Assembly: GCA_020025175.1 (NCBI GenBank)
Contig: JAHHSM010000070.1
Span: 1-9,152, forward strand
Length of the DNA stretch: 9,152 nt
DNA from: Oscillospiraceae bacterium
Lineage (GTDB): Bacteria; Bacillota; Clostridia; Oscillospirales; Oscillospiraceae
Direction: 5' to 3'
The notes below the pieces were generated by a model. The model ran no database searches, had not been told where the DNA came from, and saw only the letters and a list, made by a program, of their open reading frames with translations. Position numbers and translations under genes: made by a program. Of this stretch, positions 7,168 to 9,152 are shown one piece after another (position 1 is the first letter of the stretch; every line of letters starts with the position of its first letter).

Positions 7168-8447
7168 GATCGTTGCCTCGCTTCGTATTGATTATCAAAA
7201 AGACTCAGTTGTTCTCCTGCCACGGCAAGATCTTTTGCTTCCAGCGACAGTAATGCAGTGCGCATACTGTTTTCTGTAAAACGCAGTCCATCAGCGATCT
7301 TACCGTTGCAGGTAATAAAATATTGTGCGCGCTTCAGCACCACTCGTAATTTTTTTAAACTATCGTAAGTTAGATGAGCAGATCTTCGTGCGGAGAGAAT
7401 TCTTCGTGCACTGGTTGTGCCGATTCCGGGCACGCGCAGGAGCATTTCGTAATCAGCCGTTGTTACCTCTACAGGAAACTGTTCCAAATGATTCAGTGCC
7501 CAATTGCATTTGGGATCCAGATAGGGATCAAAGTTTGGGTGCTGATCATCCAAAAGTTCCTCTGCGGTGAATCCATAGAAACGCAGAAGCCAATCTGCCT
7601 GATAAAGGCGGTGCTCTCGAAGCAGAGGTGGTTTTGTATCCTTAGCAGGTAAAAGGGTATGTTCAACAACCGGAATATAGGCTGAATAGAATACACGCTT
7701 TAAATGATATTTTCGGTATAAACCCTGACTTAGGGTTAAGATATGGCGATCATTGTCCGGTGTTGCCCCGATGATCATTTGAGTGCTTTGACCTGCCGGA
7801 GCAAACTTTGGGGTATGCCGGTAACGTGCTAAATCATGCTTGTTTTCCTGTAGGGTATTCTTAATAAGACCCATAGGCTTTAAAATGGAAACTTTATTTT
7901 TATCAGGACAAAGTGTTGTGAGGCTTTCTTCGGATGGAAGCTCGATATTTACGCTCAGTCGATCCGCCAATAGGCCAAGCTGCGTGATAAGCTCTGGTGA
8001 AGTGCCGGGAATTGTTTTAGCGTGAATATAGCCGTTAAAATAGTATTCATTTCGTAAAATGGAAAGTGTTTGGATCATACGTTCTGTTGTGTAATCTGGA
8101 TTGCAAATGACACCGGAAGAGAGAAAAAGTCCCTCAATATAGTTTCTGCGATAAAAGCCAATCGTCAATTCAGCCAATTCTTTAGGGGAAAATACGGCTC
8201 GCTGAATATCATTACTGCGACGATTAATACAATATTTGCAATCATAAATACAATAATTTGTCATAAGAACTTTCAGCAGCGTGATGCAGCGGCCATCTGC
8301 TGAAAAGCTATGGCAGCAACCATTGATTGTGGAGGCGGTATTTCCGATACGGCCTTTTTGAAAGCCGCGCTTTACACCGCTGGAGGTACAGGCAGCATCG
8401 TACTTTGCAGCATCTGATAAAACACTCAGTTTTTTCAGTAAGTTCAT
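7164..8447 (-). CDS. Putative DNA modification/repair radical SAM protein (TIGR03916 type)
   Basis: The 427-residue product is a radical SAM enzyme of the group linked to uracil-DNA-glycosylase-like and DUF4130 proteins. Counting from the ATG at 8447, the iron-sulfur motif C-x3-C-x2-C is at C66, C70 and C73 (NYCIYDCKYCINRR). It is preceded by the conserved LSDAAKYDAACTSSG opening, and extra cysteines at 20, 44, 45 and 54 might hold a further cluster. A helix-hairpin-helix LRVPGIGTTSARRIL (337-351) near the C terminus suggests DNA binding. Substrate and reaction are unknown. An upstream in-frame TTG at 8489 would add 14 residues. I reject it because it lies inside the promoter, upstream of the predicted transcription start, and because family members open near the MNLLKKL sequence. 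A weak GGTGA ribosome binding site precedes the chosen ATG. The gene overlaps its downstream partner by ATGA. Two LexA-like boxes at the promoter suggest SOS control. Confidence 0.92.
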   Translation of the reverse strand: MNLLKKLSVLSDAAKYDAACTSSGVKRGFQKGRIGNTASTINGCCHSFSADGRCITLLKVLMTNYCIYDCKYCINRRSNDIQRAVFSPKELAELTIGFYRRNYIEGLFLSSGVICNPDYTTERMIQTLSILRNEYYFNGYIHAKTIPGTSPELITQLGLLADRLSVNIELPSEESLTTLCPDKNKVSILKPMGLIKNTLQENKHDLARYRHTPKFAPAGQSTQMIIGATPDNDRHILTLSQGLYRKYHLKRVFYSAYIPVVEHTLLPAKDTKPPLLREHRLYQADWLLRFYGFTAEELLDDQHPNFDPYLDPKCNWALNHLEQFPVEVTTADYEMLLRVPGIGTTSARRILSARRSAHLTYDSLKKLRVVLKRAQYFITCNGKIADGLRFTENSMRTALLSLEAKDLAVAGEQLSLFDNQYEARQRS

Positions 8448-8460
8448 ATATTTCACCACG

Positions 8461-8474
8461 CAAACAAATGTTCT
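8461..8474. promoter_or_regulatory. LexA/DinR-like operator, promoter-proximal box
   Basis: CAAACAAATGTTCT on the plus strand (AGAACATTTGTTTG on the minus) fits the Bacillus SOS-box consensus CGAAC-RNRY-GTTYC at 12 of 14 positions, with G2 and C14 differing. It sits at about +1 to +14 of the predicted radical SAM transcript, where a bound repressor would block initiation. The match is by eye; repressor identity is inferred. Confidence 0.65.
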
Positions 8475-8480
8475 ATATTT

Positions 8481-8509
8481 ATTATACAAAACAAATGTTT
8501 GAAAGTCAA
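8481..8509 (-). promoter_or_regulatory. Promoter of the radical SAM/DUF4130 operon
   Basis: On the minus strand TTGACT (8509-8504) and TATAAT (8486-8481) are 17 bases apart, a near-perfect vegetative promoter. Transcription should start near 8474, giving a leader of about 27 bases before the ATG at 8447. One LexA-like box fills most of the spacer and another lies at the start point, as in tightly repressed SOS promoters. Confidence 0.85.
8488..8501. promoter_or_regulatory. LexA/DinR-like operator, spacer box
   Basis: AAAACAAATGTTTG (plus strand) shares the ten-base core AACAAATGTT with the box at 8461-8474, 27 bases away centre to centre. It matches the Bacillus SOS consensus at about 11 of 14 positions and lies between the -35 and -10 hexamers. 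It is a weaker match than the proximal box, but the duplicated core and its position make a chance match less likely. Confidence 0.55.
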
Positions 8510-8607
8510 CAGCAATATAAAATGAATAAAACTAAAAAAATCATTGAAAATCAAATATATTCAAGTAAATATACTTTACATGGAAAAAGGTTTGAAAAAG
8601 AAAATTC

Positions 8608-8636
8608 TTGCGAGGTGCGTATAGAAATACTATAAT
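8608..8636 (+). promoter_or_regulatory. Candidate promoter of the GNAT gene
   Basis: TTGCGA (8608-8613) and a perfect TATAAT (8631-8636) are separated by 17 bases. Transcription would start near 8643, about 20 bases before the ATG. The -35 matches at four of six positions. The rest of the divergent intergenic region (8510-8607) is AT-rich and shows nothing else I can name. Confidence 0.7.
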
Positions 8637-8662
8637 ATGCTTTAGAGAAAGAGAGGATGAGC

Positions 8663-9151
8663 ATGGAAATTCGCCCCACAACAAAAAACGATTTGAACGA
8701 GGTTATGGCATTATACGCAGCAGCAAGAAAATTCATGCAGACCCATGGAAACCCTACGCAATGGGTCAACGGATATCCGCAGAAGGAGCTGATTGCCCGG
8801 GAAATTGATGAGGGGAAAAGTTTCGTCTGTGTTGAGGATCATACTGTTGCAGCGGTGTTTTCTTTTATACTTGGCGATGAGCCCACATACAAGATAATTT
8901 ACGATGGAGCATGGGTGAATGAAGCGCCTTATGGAACGATCCATCGAATTTGTGTGAGACAGCATGGGAGGGGTGTGGCAGAATTCTGCTTGCAGTGGTG
9001 TTTGGAAAGATGCGGCAATGTTCGAGTTGATACCCATAGAGATAATCTGCCTATGCAGAATCTTCTCACAAAATGCGGCTATATCTACTGTGGGTGGATT
9101 ATGATTGAAGATGGCTCTGAACGCATTGCATTTCAAAAAGTGAAAGAATAA
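8663..9151 (+). CDS. GNAT family N-acetyltransferase
   Basis: The 162-residue product has the GNAT fold, which moves an acetyl group from acetyl-CoA to an amine; the substrate cannot be told. The opening MEIRPTTKNDLNEVMALY is a typical beta-1/alpha-1 start. The acetyl-CoA-binding motif A is visible as R-x-x-G-x-G at 99-104 (RQHGRG), after the strand IHRICV. A late DTHRDNLPMQNLLTKCGY segment matches the usual closing motif (helix alpha-4 and following strand). I chose the ATG at 8663 because the GAGAGG site at 8651-8656 is six bases away. The ATG at 8657 would be in frame two codons earlier but abuts that site. The stop is at 9149-9151, one base before the window edge, so the gene is complete. 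It is divergent from the radical SAM operon with its own promoter and no LexA-like box, so a shared function is not implied. Confidence 0.9.
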   Translation: MEIRPTTKNDLNEVMALYAAARKFMQTHGNPTQWVNGYPQKELIAREIDEGKSFVCVEDHTVAAVFSFILGDEPTYKIIYDGAWVNEAPYGTIHRICVRQHGRGVAEFCLQWCLERCGNVRVDTHRDNLPMQNLLTKCGYIYCGWIMIEDGSERIAFQKVKE

Positions 9152-9152
9152 A

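Noticed and set aside
7325..7652. Plus-strand frames opposite the radical SAM gene
   Set aside because: They are antisense shadows of a gene with clear conserved motifs, and have no supporting start signals or recognisable domains.
8533..8570. Imperfect TTGAA/TTCAA inverted repeat in the AT-rich intergenic region
   Set aside because: The arms are only about five bases in an AT-rich context, which is expected by chance.

Overview
The window looks like a chromosomal segment of an endospore-forming member of the Firmicutes, most likely class Clostridia. The evidence is a complete spoIIAA-spoIIAB-sigF operon, a T-box leader, Gram-positive-style ribosome binding sites and intrinsic terminators, and moderate GC content. 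Genus or species cannot be assigned from the sequence alone. No rRNA, tRNA, CRISPR array, insertion sequence or phage gene is visible.

Layout. (1) Bases 46-1193 hold an ECF sigma factor gene and, overlapping it by four bases, a membrane-anchored zinc-finger anti-sigma factor. (2) Bases 1264-4758 are a valine-responsive transcription unit. A perfect-consensus vegetative promoter leads into a T-box leader with a GUC (Val) specifier and a UGGU tRNA-end bulge. An intrinsic terminator follows, then a small YcxB-like membrane protein gene, then valS. (3) A strong terminator at 4817-4854 separates this from the sporulation operon. (4) Bases 4899-6369 hold spoIIAA, spoIIAB and sigF, translationally coupled by four-base overlaps. 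They encode the partner-switching module that sets sigma-F activity in the forespore. (5) On the minus strand, 6352-8447 encodes an uncharacterised two-gene DNA-repair-associated module: a radical SAM protein with a helix-hairpin-helix (TIGR03916 type) and a TIGR03915/DUF4130-type partner. Its last 18 bases overlap the end of sigF tail to tail. (6) A GNAT acetyltransferase gene runs divergently from 8663 to 9151.

The most notable regulatory observation is the promoter of the radical SAM operon. A near-consensus TTGACT-17-TATAAT promoter carries two copies of an AACAAATGTT palindrome-like element that resembles the Gram-positive LexA/DinR (SOS) box. One lies in the spacer and the other at the predicted transcription start. 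This supports, but does not prove, DNA-damage control of the poorly understood pair. The operon's true start is then the ATG at 8447, because an upstream TTG would lie inside the promoter.

Most genes here are well-known housekeeping or sporulation functions. The candidate for an under-described system is the radical SAM/DUF4130 operon, which stands here without the uracil-DNA-glycosylase-like domain it is often linked to.
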